Positions 1 to 7,361 are shown, numbered from the stretch's first letter. The stretch: DNA of 8,833 bases from Chloroflexota bacterium (GCA_016189825.1 JACPRR010000271.1:1-8833), one strand, 5' to 3'. Translations and numbers: made by a program. The notes: generated from the letters alone by a model not told the origin.

Positions 1-3
1 CAT

Positions 4-33
4 AGTATAGGTTTCGGTGCTCTTCCGGGTCAA
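4..33 (-). promoter_or_regulatory. Probable sigma70-type promoter reading out of the left edge
   Basis: On the minus strand a -35 box TTGACC (33-28) is followed after an 18-nt spacer by a -10 box TATACT (9-4); each matches five of six consensus bases. It lies downstream of the PAS gene stop and would drive a gene beyond the left edge. It suggests that the next gene is transcribed separately from the glucan phosphorylase/PAS block. No gene start with a ribosome binding site can be seen before the window ends. Confidence 0.5.
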
Positions 34-97
34 GGCATGCGAAGGGGGTGAGGCCGCTAAGGGTACTGGTTGGGGAGTCCGAGGTCACAGGAACACG

Positions 98-1468
98 TTA
101 GCCTTTCGTCTGTCCGCTCCCCGCCGGGGTTGACGCAGGCGTCCGGTCAGGACCAGAGAGGTCGCGGACGACGCTGACGATGAACTCGCCGTGACGCGTC
201 CTTATCAGACTGTGCCTGACCTGTACCGGCATCACGGAGCCGTCCTTGCGAATATGGACAGTATCCAATGCAAGCCGTCCGCTTCTGAGTACCTCCCTGA
301 GCCGGGCTTCGACTGCCGGAGCTTCCTGCTTGGGAAGGAGCTCGCGCATGTTCAATGTGAGGAACTCATCCGGCGCATAACCATACATCTCGGAGGCGGC
401 TTCGTTCGCGTAGGCGAAACCGCCCCTGGGGTTGACCAGGAATATCGCCTCGGCCGCGTTGTCCAGGATCATGGCCTGCAACGACAGTCCGGATTCGGCC
501 TTTTCGTGTTGGCTTATCGCCTCTGACAGCCGCTCGTTGGCGCTGACCAGTTCGGCGGTGCGTTCGGCAACCGCCTGTTCGAGACGTTGCTGGTACCGGC
601 TCAGCTCATCCTCCAGCTTCTTGCGCTCGCTTACGTCCCTCACGATGGACAGGACTGCAGGTTGGCCGCGGAACGTAAAGGGCATGGAGATAGCCTCGAT
701 ATCGAGCTGCGATCCATTGGCCCGAATGATCTTCTCCCCGATGAGGGGCACTATGCTCCCCCCTTCGACCTGCTTCAGGCGGTCGATTGCTATCTGGCGG
801 TAGTCGGGGTGCACAAAACTCATGGCCGTCTGGCCGACGAGCTTGTCTGGTGATTCCACCCCGAAAAGCCCCGCCCCTGCATCGTTGACGAACTCGATCT
901 TGCCTTGCCGAGTCACTATTATGGTGTCCGGAGAAAGTTCGACCAGGTCGCGGTAACGTTTTTCGCTCTCGAGCAGGTCTTCTTCGATCTTCTTCCGTGG
1001 CGTTACGTCGCGTACCACGGCGACGACCTGGAACTCGTGGTCGCTGATCTCAAGGGGGCCGAGGTCAATGTCGGCAGGGAATTCGCTGCCATCTTTCCTC
1101 CTTCCCCACAGGTCAAGGCCGATGCCCATGACGCGGGCGCGCGGCTTCTCCATGTACGCCTTCACCTCGGTTGCATGCCTGTCCAGCAGCCGTTGGGGCA
1201 CCAGAGCGCCATGGTCCTTCCCGAGCAGGTCACCGCGGGCGTAGCCGAAGAGTTCTTCCGCCTGCGCGTTCATCCGGGTGATGCGGCCCTGCTGGTCGAC
1301 GATGATCAGGGCGTCGGGGGATAGTTCGAACACGCTCTCGTAGGTTGCCTTCGCCCCCGCAACCGCCTGCTGCTGGTGTCGCCCCTGTTTCTCCAGTTGC
1401 CGCAGTCGTTCCTGGCAGGCGACCAGCTCGCGGATAACCTGCTGCCTGTCTTTCGTCCTGTCATTCAT
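98..1468 (-). CDS. Triple PAS-domain sensor protein without output domain
   Basis: The protein has 456 residues and, as far as can be seen, consists only of PAS sensory modules. A short charged helical N-terminus is followed by PAS 1 (about 42-158, closing with VVRDVTPRKK), PAS 2 (about 168-283, closing with IVRDVSERKK), a coiled-coil linker (about 284-328, rich in E, R, Q and L) and PAS 3 (about 330-440, closing with VVRDL). The tail is low-complexity, with P, T, S and G. There is no histidine kinase, GGDEF, EAL, HTH or receiver domain and no membrane segment, so it is probably a cytoplasmic sensor or adaptor acting through a partner. The ligand cannot be told from sequence. The ATG at 1468 is preferred because AGGAGG (1479-1474) sits 5 nt before it; a longer reading from 1528 would run 67 nt into the phosphorylase gene. 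Start and phosphorylase stop overlap as ATGAATGA, implying translational coupling. Confidence 0.88.
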   Translation of the reverse strand: MNDRTKDRQQVIRELVACQERLRQLEKQGRHQQQAVAGAKATYESVFELSPDALIIVDQQGRITRMNAQAEELFGYARGDLLGKDHGALVPQRLLDRHATEVKAYMEKPRARVMGIGLDLWGRRKDGSEFPADIDLGPLEISDHEFQVVAVVRDVTPRKKIEEDLLESEKRYRDLVELSPDTIIVTRQGKIEFVNDAGAGLFGVESPDKLVGQTAMSFVHPDYRQIAIDRLKQVEGGSIVPLIGEKIIRANGSQLDIEAISMPFTFRGQPAVLSIVRDVSERKKLEDELSRYQQRLEQAVAERTAELVSANERLSEAISQHEKAESGLSLQAMILDNAAEAIFLVNPRGGFAYANEAASEMYGYAPDEFLTLNMRELLPKQEAPAVEARLREVLRSGRLALDTVHIRKDGSVMPVQVRHSLIRTRHGEFIVSVVRDLSGPDRTPASTPAGSGQTKG

Positions 1469-3656
1469 ATCTCCCTCCTGACACCTCGATTGGACCACTG
1501 TCCTTCGTTCCTGGTTTCTCCGCGCCAAGGTACATTCGTTCCGTGTACTCCTTCACCATGCGGCAGGTGCAGAAAGCAGGTGTAATCGAACGGATTGCTT
1601 CCTTCGCCGTCCTGACCCAGCCGTGCGGCACGCCCTGGCGGTCGCGGTCATAGTAGAGCGGCACAATCTCTTTTTCGAGAAGGTCGTACAACGATTCGAT
1701 GTCTGCCCGGTCCTCTGCCTCGTGCCCGCGCACCTGCGTATCGCCGATCGCCCACCCGTTGGCGCCGTTGTAGCCCTCATCCCACCAGCCGTCGCGGACG
1801 CTGAAGTGCAGCACCCCGTTCATGGAAGCTTTCATGCCGCTGGTGCCGCAGGCCTCCTGAAGCCGGCGTGGGATGTTCAACCAGACGTCCACTCCGCGTA
1901 CGATCTCGCGGGCCAGGTGCATGTCATAGTCTTCCACGAAAGCGATGCGGCACTGGAACTGGCGGTCCGACGCAGGAAGGTATACTTGCCTGAGCAGCTC
2001 CTTGCCGGACTGGTCGGCGGGGTGGGACTTGCCCGCGAAGATCATCTGCACGGGACGCTCCGGATCGTTGGTTATCTTCTTCAGGCGCTCAAGGTCACGC
2101 ATGACGAGCCCCGGCCTTTTGTACTCTGTGAACCGGCGAGCGAAGGCGATGGTAAGTACATAAGGGTCGAGCAACGTTCCCATCGCCATAACTTGTTGCG
2201 TAGAAGCGCCTGTCTGGGCCCATCGCTGTTGCGCCCGGTCTTGCAGGAGCCGGATGAGCCTTGTCTTCAGCAGCAAGTGCACTCTCCAGAACTCCTCATC
2301 AGAGAGGTCGGCCACGCACCGCCAGAATTCAGGGTCATCCTGCCTTTCCAGCACCTCCTGCCCCGTACTCGCATGACACAATTCCGCGATCTCACGGGCC
2401 TGCCATGTGGGCAGGTGGACGCCGTTCGTAATGTGTATGATGGGCACGTCGGTTTCGGTCTTTTGCGGCCACAGTACGTGCCACATCTTCCTCGTCACCT
2501 GTCCATGGATCCTGCTCACGGCGTTAGAACGCCCGGCCAGGCGGAGCGCCATGGCGGTGAGGCTGAACCTCCCCCGCTCTAGCCCGGCATAGTGGCCGAG
2601 GTCGAAGAACTTCTGCCTGTCAATTCCCAGTCCATCAACGAACCTGCGGAAGTGCCGGTCCAACTGTTCCTCGGCGAGGATGTTGTGCCCTGCAGCCACC
2701 GGCGTATGTGTCGTGAAGACCGTCGTTGAGCGGACGTTCTGCATCGCGCGCTCGAAGGGCAACCCTTTACCCATCTCCTCGCGCAGCCGTTCGACCATCA
2801 TAAACGAGGTATGGTCCTCGTTGGCATGCCAGACAGCCGGGCTGATGCCCAGCGACCTCAGTACCCTCACACCGCAGATGCCCAGCACAATGAGCTGCTG
2901 CATGCGTTCCTCCGGGTTGGCGGTGTAGAGCCGGGCAGAAAGCGTGCGGTCGATAGGGGCATTCGCCTCGACATTGGTGTCGAGAAGGTAGAGGTCCACC
3001 CTTCCTACCCGTACCAGCCATGAGGTGACGTAGAGCGTCTTGTCAGCCAGTTCCACCGAGACCAGGGGGCCGCAGGCCTCTGGAAACGGGCAGGGGCTTA
3101 TCGGCGCTTCAAGGAAGTTCAACTGGGTGCCGATCTCCTCCTGCCAGCCCTCGGCGGACACCCGCTGTTGGAAGTAGCCAAGCGGGTACATGAATCCCAC
3201 GCCCACCAGGGGCAGTCCCAGGTCGGACGACTCCTTGCACATGTCGCCGGCCATGACTCCCAGGCCACCGGCATAGATGGGAAGTGATCCGTGTATCGCG
3301 AACTCGGGAGAAAAGTAGGCGACCGGGCCGTTGAGCTTGCCCCGGTGAACCTGGCTGAACCAGGCGCTTTCGCCCGACATGTCGGCATCGAACCGCATCA
3401 TCACCGAATCATACAGTTCGAGGAAACCAAGGTCGGCGGCTGCAGAGCGCAGTTTCTCCGGGTCTATGCGCCTGAGTTGCTTGATGGGGTTGTGCCCTGT
3501 CGATCTCCAAAGCGCATAGTCGAGGGACCGGAACACTTGCCGGCCGTCTTCGTGCCAGCTCCACCAGAGGTTGCTTGCCAGCTCATAAAGCCTGCCGATG
3601 CGCGGTGGCACCGCAGGCTGCTCCGCTGTTCGGTTGGTGGTGGCATCGACGTGCAA
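1461..3656 (-). CDS. glgP: Alpha-glucan (glycogen/maltodextrin) phosphorylase, GT35
   Basis: This PLP-dependent enzyme releases glucose-1-phosphate from alpha-1,4-glucans such as glycogen in the cytoplasm. From the chosen start it has 731 residues, matching the short bacterial alpha-glucan phosphorylases that carry an N-terminal DUF3417 domain. That domain is seen at about 20-107 (LASNLWWSW, then HNPIKQL). Family motifs follow in order: YAGGLGVMAGD (128-138), HANEDHTSF (277-285), HITNGVHLPTW, FARRFTEYKRP (504-514), MIFAGKSHP, and EACGTSGMK (601-609) followed by DGWWDE. K609 should bind PLP. The start is placed at a TTG (3656) because AAGGGGG lies 5 nt upstream and the preceding gene ends at 3692. 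An ATG at 3785 would overlap that gene by 94 nt and add residues with no family resemblance. It sits between a universal stress protein and a PAS sensor, which suggests use under starvation or stress. In HANEDH, D stands where I recall G in relatives (HxNEGH); the effect is unknown. Confidence 0.93.
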   Translation of the reverse strand: MHVDATTNRTAEQPAVPPRIGRLYELASNLWWSWHEDGRQVFRSLDYALWRSTGHNPIKQLRRIDPEKLRSAAADLGFLELYDSVMMRFDADMSGESAWFSQVHRGKLNGPVAYFSPEFAIHGSLPIYAGGLGVMAGDMCKESSDLGLPLVGVGFMYPLGYFQQRVSAEGWQEEIGTQLNFLEAPISPCPFPEACGPLVSVELADKTLYVTSWLVRVGRVDLYLLDTNVEANAPIDRTLSARLYTANPEERMQQLIVLGICGVRVLRSLGISPAVWHANEDHTSFMMVERLREEMGKGLPFERAMQNVRSTTVFTTHTPVAAGHNILAEEQLDRHFRRFVDGLGIDRQKFFDLGHYAGLERGRFSLTAMALRLAGRSNAVSRIHGQVTRKMWHVLWPQKTETDVPIIHITNGVHLPTWQAREIAELCHASTGQEVLERQDDPEFWRCVADLSDEEFWRVHLLLKTRLIRLLQDRAQQRWAQTGASTQQVMAMGTLLDPYVLTIAFARRFTEYKRPGLVMRDLERLKKITNDPERPVQMIFAGKSHPADQSGKELLRQVYLPASDRQFQCRIAFVEDYDMHLAREIVRGVDVWLNIPRRLQEACGTSGMKASMNGVLHFSVRDGWWDEGYNGANGWAIGDTQVRGHEAEDRADIESLYDLLEKEIVPLYYDRDRQGVPHGWVRTAKEAIRSITPAFCTCRMVKEYTERMYLGAEKPGTKDSGPIEVSGGRYE
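1474..1479 (-). promoter_or_regulatory. Shine-Dalgarno site fixing the PAS protein start
   Basis: AGGAGG lies 5 nt upstream of the ATG at 1468, inside the last codons of the glucan phosphorylase gene. It decides the start over an in-frame ATG 60 nt upstream, and it supports coupled translation of the two genes. Confidence 0.75.
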
Positions 3657-3661
3657 GACAA

Positions 3662-3668
3662 CCCCCTT
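3662..3668 (-). promoter_or_regulatory. Shine-Dalgarno site supporting the TTG start of glgP
   Basis: AAGGGGG lies 5 nt before TTG 3656 in the 35-nt gap after the universal stress protein gene. The same AAGGGGGT core precedes the ATG of that gene (4215-4207), so the pair looks like a locally used ribosome binding site. It argues against the far-upstream ATG at 3785. Confidence 0.6.
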
Positions 3669-3691
3669 GGTTGGGTAATCGGGCTGCTCTG

Positions 3692-4201
3692 CTAGAGTCC
3701 GGCCACGCACCCGGGCGCCCTGATTATCAGTACGGGGACGCAACTGGCCCTGGACACCTTGTCTGCGACGCTGCCCAGGGCCCACCTGCTCGGACCCGAA
3801 CGGCCGTGGCTGGCCATGACAATGAGCTCCGCGTCCCGGTCCTTGACGAAAGAGATGATCTCCTCGGCGGGATTGCCGAGCCGTACCTCCCAGCGCACCG
3901 GGATGCCCTTGCTGTTCAGATTCTCGGCCACACGCTGCAGGTACTTTCTGGCCTGTGTTTCTTTCTTGCCAATGGTAACGCGAGTGCCCGAGGGGCCATC
4001 CACGCCGGAGATTCCTGCTGGTTGGCTGGCGGCGTAGGCCTCGCGCGCTTCAGGGGCGGTCGTCCGACCCTCGACCCGCTCGGTGACGCTGATGAGGACT
4101 ACCTCGCTCACTTTGCAACCCTGGGCCAGATTCTCCACGTGGGGGAGGCTGCATTCCGCCAGCCTGGACCCATCGAGCGGGACGACGATCCTTTCATACA
4201 T
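3692..4201 (-). CDS. Universal stress protein, UspA family
   Basis: A single Usp domain of 169 residues, the normal size for stand-alone family members. The N-terminal strand MYERIVVPLDGS carries the Asp (D10) that usually contacts the adenine nucleotide. The C-terminal nucleotide loop is SHGRSGPSRWALGS (131-144), fitting the second part of the G-2x-G-9x-G(S/T) ATP-binding motif (G133, G143, S144); the first Gly is Ala130, a common variant. The final strand VPVLIIRAPG is typical. It is therefore probably of the ATP-binding type. These cytoplasmic proteins help cells survive starvation, oxidative or energy stress by poorly defined means. The ATG at 4201 has AAAGGGGGT 5 nt upstream. It is the first gene of a block that continues with glucan phosphorylase 35 nt downstream and a PAS protein, so a shared stress or energy regulation is plausible. 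Confidence 0.93.
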   Translation of the reverse strand: MYERIVVPLDGSRLAECSLPHVENLAQGCKVSEVVLISVTERVEGRTTAPEAREAYAASQPAGISGVDGPSGTRVTIGKKETQARKYLQRVAENLNSKGIPVRWEVRLGNPAEEIISFVKDRDAELIVMASHGRSGPSRWALGSVADKVSRASCVPVLIIRAPGCVAGL

Positions 4202-4324
4202 GGCGCACCCCCTTTGGTCAGTCTCAGCGATCTGTGTCCGCAGATGGGCATCAGCTAGCGCAGCAGTGTTGGTGTCCTAAATCGATTCTATCACGTGCGC
4301 GGGGCAGGTTCTGCCATGCGCCAG
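4202..4324 (-). promoter_or_regulatory. Intergenic gap with possible promoter for usp-glgP-PAS block
   Basis: This is the longest gap between minus-strand genes. It holds an extended -10 candidate, TGATAGAAT (4293-4285), with no good -35 at 16-18 nt, only weak matches. Transcription would start near 4278, leaving a leader of about 75 nt before the usp ATG. A CACGTG palindrome (4292-4297) abuts the -10. A small inverted repeat GGCAG-AAC-CTGCC (4315-4303) lies just upstream; it has no T-run, so it is not a clear terminator for the threonine block. Some read-through from the right is therefore possible. Confidence 0.4.
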
Positions 4325-4981
4325 CTATGCGTCGGCCGGGAGGCGGTGTCTCCGCTGCCTGGAAACGGCTGCAGTAGTTGCCAGGATGAGCCCTCCGTAG
4401 AGGTAGCCGCCAGCAACATCGCTGGGCCAGTGGGCGCCGAGATAGACTCTGGAAGCCCCAACGAGCACGATGAAGAGCACCAGGCCGGCCTGTGCGCACC
4501 GCCTCCAAAACACACTGCAGATGTGCACTGAGGAAAGGTAGAAGAGCGCTCCGCAGAATGCCACCGCGAAAGTCGCGTGGCCGCTGGGAAAACTGCTCGA
4601 GGAACCAGGCTGGAGTACGGCGACCAGGTCTGGCGCCGGACGTGGCCTGTCCACTGCGATCTTCACTAACCGGTGCGACAGGATGAGCAGCCCGACCCCG
4701 AACATGAGAAGGCTCTCGCCCCTGTGTCGCCTGACCCACAAGGCGAGGGCGGCGATAAGGAGGAAGCCTGTCCCGGCGATCTCGCCGCCGAGGAAAGACA
4801 CTGCCTTCATTGCCTGGTCGATGCTTTCGGTCCTCAGCGCCTGGAGTCGTGACGCAAGAGCGAGGTCGCCCGGGAATCGTGTGTACTCGTGGGCCAGGAC
4901 AGAGAGGAACAGCATCGCCAGGGCCAGCGCCAGGCAGGCTCCCCATTGCCTGAAAGTTGCTCTCGGGCTGTACCGGGACAA
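4325..4981 (-). CDS. PAP2-family membrane phosphatase
   Basis: An integral membrane protein of 218 residues with all three PAP2 (type 2 phosphatidic acid phosphatase) signature motifs: KIAVDRPRP (107-115, fitting Kx6RP), PSGH (132-135) and SRVYLGAHWPSD (177-188, fitting SRx5Hx3D). H135, H184 and D188 should form the catalytic set. About six hydrophobic segments are seen, near 14-31, 61-82, 91-106, 133-150, 165-177 and 188-205. Relatives dephosphorylate lipid phosphates such as phosphatidic acid, phosphatidylglycerol phosphate or undecaprenyl diphosphate, with the active site on the outer face; the substrate here cannot be told. The start is TTG at 4981, with GGAG 5 nt upstream inside the last codons of thrC and only 1 nt after its stop, implying translational coupling. 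No functional link with threonine synthesis is obvious. It appears to be the last gene of its block. Confidence 0.92.
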   Translation of the reverse strand: MSRYSPRATFRQWGACLALALAMLFLSVLAHEYTRFPGDLALASRLQALRTESIDQAMKAVSFLGGEIAGTGFLLIAALALWVRRHRGESLLMFGVGLLILSHRLVKIAVDRPRPAPDLVAVLQPGSSSSFPSGHATFAVAFCGALFYLSSVHICSVFWRRCAQAGLVLFIVLVGASRVYLGAHWPSDVAGGYLYGGLILATTAAVSRQRRHRLPADA

Positions 4982-4982
4982 G

Positions 4983-6035
4983 CTAGCTCCAGCCGAGCGC
5001 TGTTTCGAGGGCTTTGATATCTGCGGGCAGTTGGGCGGGCGGCTCGGTATAGCGGAGGGCGACGTCCACGTCCTTCAGTCCGTTGCCGGTGATAATGCAC
5101 ACCACGCGTGATGATGAAAGGTCCAGCTTGCCGCTCATCTTGATAACGCCGGCGACCGAGGCCGACGAAGCGGGCTCCCCGAAGACGCCCTCCCTGCTTG
5201 CCAGCAACTTGTACGCGTTCATTATCTCGTCGTCACTCACTGTATCTATGGCGCCGCCGGACTCGTCCCTCGCCGCGACCGCGTGTTTCCAGCTTGCAGG
5301 ATTGCCAATGCGTATCGCCGAAGCGATTGTCTTCGGCTCCTTGACCACTTCGCCGCGCACGATGGGCGCGGCGCCCTCCGCCTGAAACCCCATCATCCGC
5401 GGCCTCTTCTTGGCGCGGCCACTGTCCGAGTACTCTTTGAATCCCTTCCAATAAGCGGTGATATTGCCGGCGTTGCCGACCGGAATGAACAGGTAGTCAG
5501 GCGCCTCGCCAAGGTCATCGACGATCTCGAAGGCGCCGGTCTTCTGACCTTCGACACGGTAGGGGTTCACCGAGTTTACCAGCGCTATCGGGTGTTTTTC
5601 CGAAAGCTCGCGCACGATTTTCAGCGCGCCGTCGAAGTTGCCCTCTATGGCGAGGATTTTCGCCCCGTAGACCATCGCCTGGACGAACTTCCCCTGTGCG
5701 ATCTTGCCCTGCGGCACGACCACGACCGTCTCCAGTCCGAAGCGCGCCCCGTAGGCGGCGGCAGAGGCGCTGGTGTTGCCCGTCGAGGCGCAGATGACGG
5801 CCGAGGCGCCGGCCTCTATGGCCTTGGCAAAAGCGACGACCATGCCGCGGTCCTTGAAGGAGCCGGTGGGATTGCATCCTTCCAGCTTGAAATAAAGCTC
5901 GCCGACGCCGAACTCCTTCTCCAGCTTCCTTGACCGGACCAGAGGGGTGTTCGCCTCCCCCATAGTGATCAGGGGCGTTTTCGGCGTGATGGGCAGGAAC
6001 TCCCGGTATCTCTCCAGTATGCTCTGGCGTATCAT
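4983..6035 (-). CDS. thrC: Threonine synthase
   Basis: This PLP enzyme (fold type II) converts O-phospho-L-homoserine to L-threonine, the last step of the pathway. It has 350 residues, typical of the short bacterial and archaeal form without the long N-terminal extension. The PLP lysine is K61 in [20 protein letters not shown] (83-91) is the substrate-binding loop, the glycine-rich GNAGN (187-191) should hold the PLP phosphate, and GEPASSAS (286-293) and TGNGLKD (316-322) are also characteristic. The ATG at 6035 follows the hom stop by 2 nt and has GAGG 7 nt upstream within the hom coding end. The direct hom-thrC arrangement supports the assignment over other fold II enzymes such as threonine dehydratase or cysteine synthase. 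The homoserine kinase needed to make its substrate is not in this window. The frame is intact. Confidence 0.96.
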   Translation of the reverse strand: MIRQSILERYREFLPITPKTPLITMGEANTPLVRSRKLEKEFGVGELYFKLEGCNPTGSFKDRGMVVAFAKAIEAGASAVICASTGNTSASAAAYGARFGLETVVVVPQGKIAQGKFVQAMVYGAKILAIEGNFDGALKIVRELSEKHPIALVNSVNPYRVEGQKTGAFEIVDDLGEAPDYLFIPVGNAGNITAYWKGFKEYSDSGRAKKRPRMMGFQAEGAAPIVRGEVVKEPKTIASAIRIGNPASWKHAVAARDESGGAIDTVSDDEIMNAYKLLASREGVFGEPASSASVAGVIKMSGKLDLSSSRVVCIITGNGLKDVDVALRYTEPPAQLPADIKALETALGWS

Positions 6036-6037
6036 GC

Positions 6038-6823
6038 TCAGGCCTCGACTCGAACGAAGTTGTTGATCTTCTTCACCATGCCAAGGCTGTTGAGCCCGAC
6101 CAGCGCGCGCTGCATGGCCTCCTCCCTGGCGATGTGGGTCATGATGACAATCTCAGCGCTTTGAGACGCTTCCTCGGTTTCCTTCTGGATCACCTGTGAA
6201 ATGCTTATGTGGTTGCTGCCAAGGACAGTTGCTATCTGAGCGAGTACCCCCGGCTGGTCCGCGACGGTCAACCTCAGATAGTACCTGGTCTCCACCTCGG
6301 CCGTCGACCTGATCCTCAGTTTCTGTTCCAGTGGCAATACGCCCGCCGGTTTGATGTGGTAGAGGACGTTCTGGGCCGCGGCGACGATGTCCGCCGTCAC
6401 CGCGCTCGCCGTGGGCTGGGCTCCGGCGCCCCTGCCGTAAAGGATCACCCGGCCGACCAGGTCGCCCTCAACTTGGACGGCGTTGAAGACGCCGCGCACC
6501 TGGGCAAGCAGGGAATCCTCGGCGATGAGGGCGGGGTGAACGCGCGCCTCGATCGCCTCGCCGCGTTTCTTCGCGATGGCGAGAAGCTTGATCGCGTACC
6601 CGAGCTCCCTGGCATACCTGAAATCCTTGGCCTCAAGCCTTGATATTCCCTCAGAGAAGACGTCTCTCGGATTTACATAAGAGCGAAAGGCCAGGCTTGC
6701 CAGAATGGACAGCTTGAACTTGGCGTCGATGCCTTCGATGTCATACGTGGGGTCAGCCTCCGCGTAGCCCCGGTCCTGCGCCTGCTTCAACGCGACCGAG
6801 AAGTCCATTCCGTCATCGGACAT
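6038..6823 (-). CDS. hom: Homoserine dehydrogenase, C-terminal fragment (catalytic + ACT)
   Basis: This is the C-terminal reading frame of the split gene. The listed ATG (6823) is an internal Met in the family motif [10 protein letters not shown], so it is not a natural start; homologous sequence in the same frame extends upstream to about 6946. The homoserine dehydrogenase signature is matched in full by [20 protein letters not shown] plus FK, including the conserved Asp and Lys of Dx3K. A C-terminal ACT domain (about the last 85 residues, beginning [14 protein letters not shown]) is expected to mediate threonine feedback inhibition. The stop lies 2 nt before the thrC ATG. Confidence 0.82.
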   Translation of the reverse strand: MSDDGMDFSVALKQAQDRGYAEADPTYDIEGIDAKFKLSILASLAFRSYVNPRDVFSEGISRLEAKDFRYARELGYAIKLLAIAKKRGEAIEARVHPALIAEDSLLAQVRGVFNAVQVEGDLVGRVILYGRGAGAQPTASAVTADIVAAAQNVLYHIKPAGVLPLEQKLRIRSTAEVETRYYLRLTVADQPGVLAQIATVLGSNHISISQVIQKETEEASQSAEIVIMTHIAREEAMQRALVGLNSLGMVKKINNFVRVEA

Positions 6824-6852
6824 GCGCGTGAGAATGTAGTTGGTGGTCCCGT

Positions 6853-7332
6853 TCAGTATGGAGTGGATGGCGAATATCTCGTTGGCGGCGAGGTCCCGCT
6901 GGAATGGCGCGATGAGCGGTATGCCGCCGCCGACGCTGGCCTCGTAGCGGACTCGACGCCGTTCTTCTGCGCCAGAGCGAGCAGGCTCGGCCCGTGCTTG
7001 GCCATGACCTCCTTGTTGGCCGTGGCCACGTGTTTCCCGCGCGATAGGGCGGTCTCAATGCATTTCAGGGCCAGCCCCTCGCCGCCGATCAGTTCGGCGA
7101 CGATGTCTACATCGGGGCGCTCCAGGACTTCCTCGGGCTTGACAGTGAGCAGGCCAGGATCGACGGCGAACTGCCGTGCCCTGGCCGCGTCTCGGACGAG
7201 GACTTTGCGGAGCACCAGCCGGCAGCCGACCTGTCGCGCCAGCGTATCGCCCTTTTCGATCAGCACCCGCGCCACGCCGCTGCCCACTGTCCCCAACCCG
7301 AGCAGCCCGATGCCGACTTCTCGTTTGTTCAA
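6853..7332 (-). CDS. hom: Homoserine dehydrogenase, N-terminal fragment (NAD(P)-binding)
   Basis: This is the N-terminal reading frame of the split gene. Residues 1-127 belong to the enzyme; the last 32 residues are out of frame. The dinucleotide-binding loop GLGTVG (12-17) follows the first beta strand. ELIGG (80-84) and GKHVATANK (99-107) are conserved in the family, the latter lining the nucleotide and substrate cleft. It starts with TTG at 7332, with AAGGA 11 nt upstream, a rather long spacing; no better start is visible before REVGIG. The gap to the parvulin-like gene is 29 nt. Alone it lacks the catalytic domain and should be inactive. Confidence 0.8.
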   Translation of the reverse strand: MNKREVGIGLLGLGTVGSGVARVLIEKGDTLARQVGCRLVLRKVLVRDAARARQFAVDPGLLTVKPEEVLERPDVDIVAELIGGEGLALKCIETALSRGKHVATANKEVMAKHGPSLLALAQKNGVESATRPASAAAYRSSRHSSGTSPPTRYSPSTPY

Positions 7333-7361
7333 GTTGCGCTCGATCCTTCGAAAGCCCGTGG

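Larger units (their letters stand above)
6038..7332 (-). pseudogene. hom: Homoserine dehydrogenase, broken by a one-base frameshift
   Basis: The enzyme reduces L-aspartate 4-semialdehyde to L-homoserine with NAD(P)H, the branch point to threonine and methionine. Two frames together spell a complete monofunctional homoserine dehydrogenase of about 431 residues: Rossmann domain, catalytic domain and C-terminal ACT domain. The first frame is correct up to VE127 (codon 6954-6952), then turns into non-homologous sequence ending in a stop. The family sequence resumes in another frame at YEASVGGGIP (from 6946). Five bases (6951-6947) lie where six are needed, so one base is missing; restoring a G or T would read VEVRYEAS or VEFRYEAS. 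No slippery heptamer is present. It may be a sequencing or assembly error, or a true recent inactivation. The intact downstream half argues against long decay. Confidence 0.88.

Noticed and set aside
34..97. Terminator or small gene after the PAS protein
   Set aside because: I found no stable stem with a T-run, no tRNA fold and no open frame with a start and ribosome binding site.
1469..1528. Start of the PAS protein at the ATG at 1528
   Set aside because: It would overlap the phosphorylase coding end by 67 nt; the ATG at 1468 has AGGAGG at ideal spacing.
1623..2582. A 319-codon open frame on the plus strand opposite the glucan phosphorylase gene
   Set aside because: It lies wholly antisense to a well-supported gene in GC-rich DNA, its product resembles no known family, and it has no recognisable ribosome binding site or promoter.
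3657..3785. Upstream extension of the glucan phosphorylase to an ATG at 3785
   Set aside because: It would overlap the universal stress protein gene by 94 nt and add about 43 residues without family similarity, while a TTG at 3656 has a good Shine-Dalgarno.
4303..4315. Hairpin GGCAG-AAC-CTGCC as an intrinsic terminator after the PAP2 gene
   Set aside because: The stem is only five base pairs and no T-run follows on the minus strand.
4251..4946. A 231-codon minus-strand frame overlapping the PAP2 gene
   Set aside because: The overlapping frame carries all three PAP2 motifs and six membrane segments; this one gives an Arg/Pro-rich product with no features.
6943..6957. Programmed ribosomal frameshift in homoserine dehydrogenase
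   Set aside because: There is no slippery heptamer, stop-linked shift site or obvious stimulatory hairpin, and no known homoserine dehydrogenase uses one; a deleted base explains it more simply.
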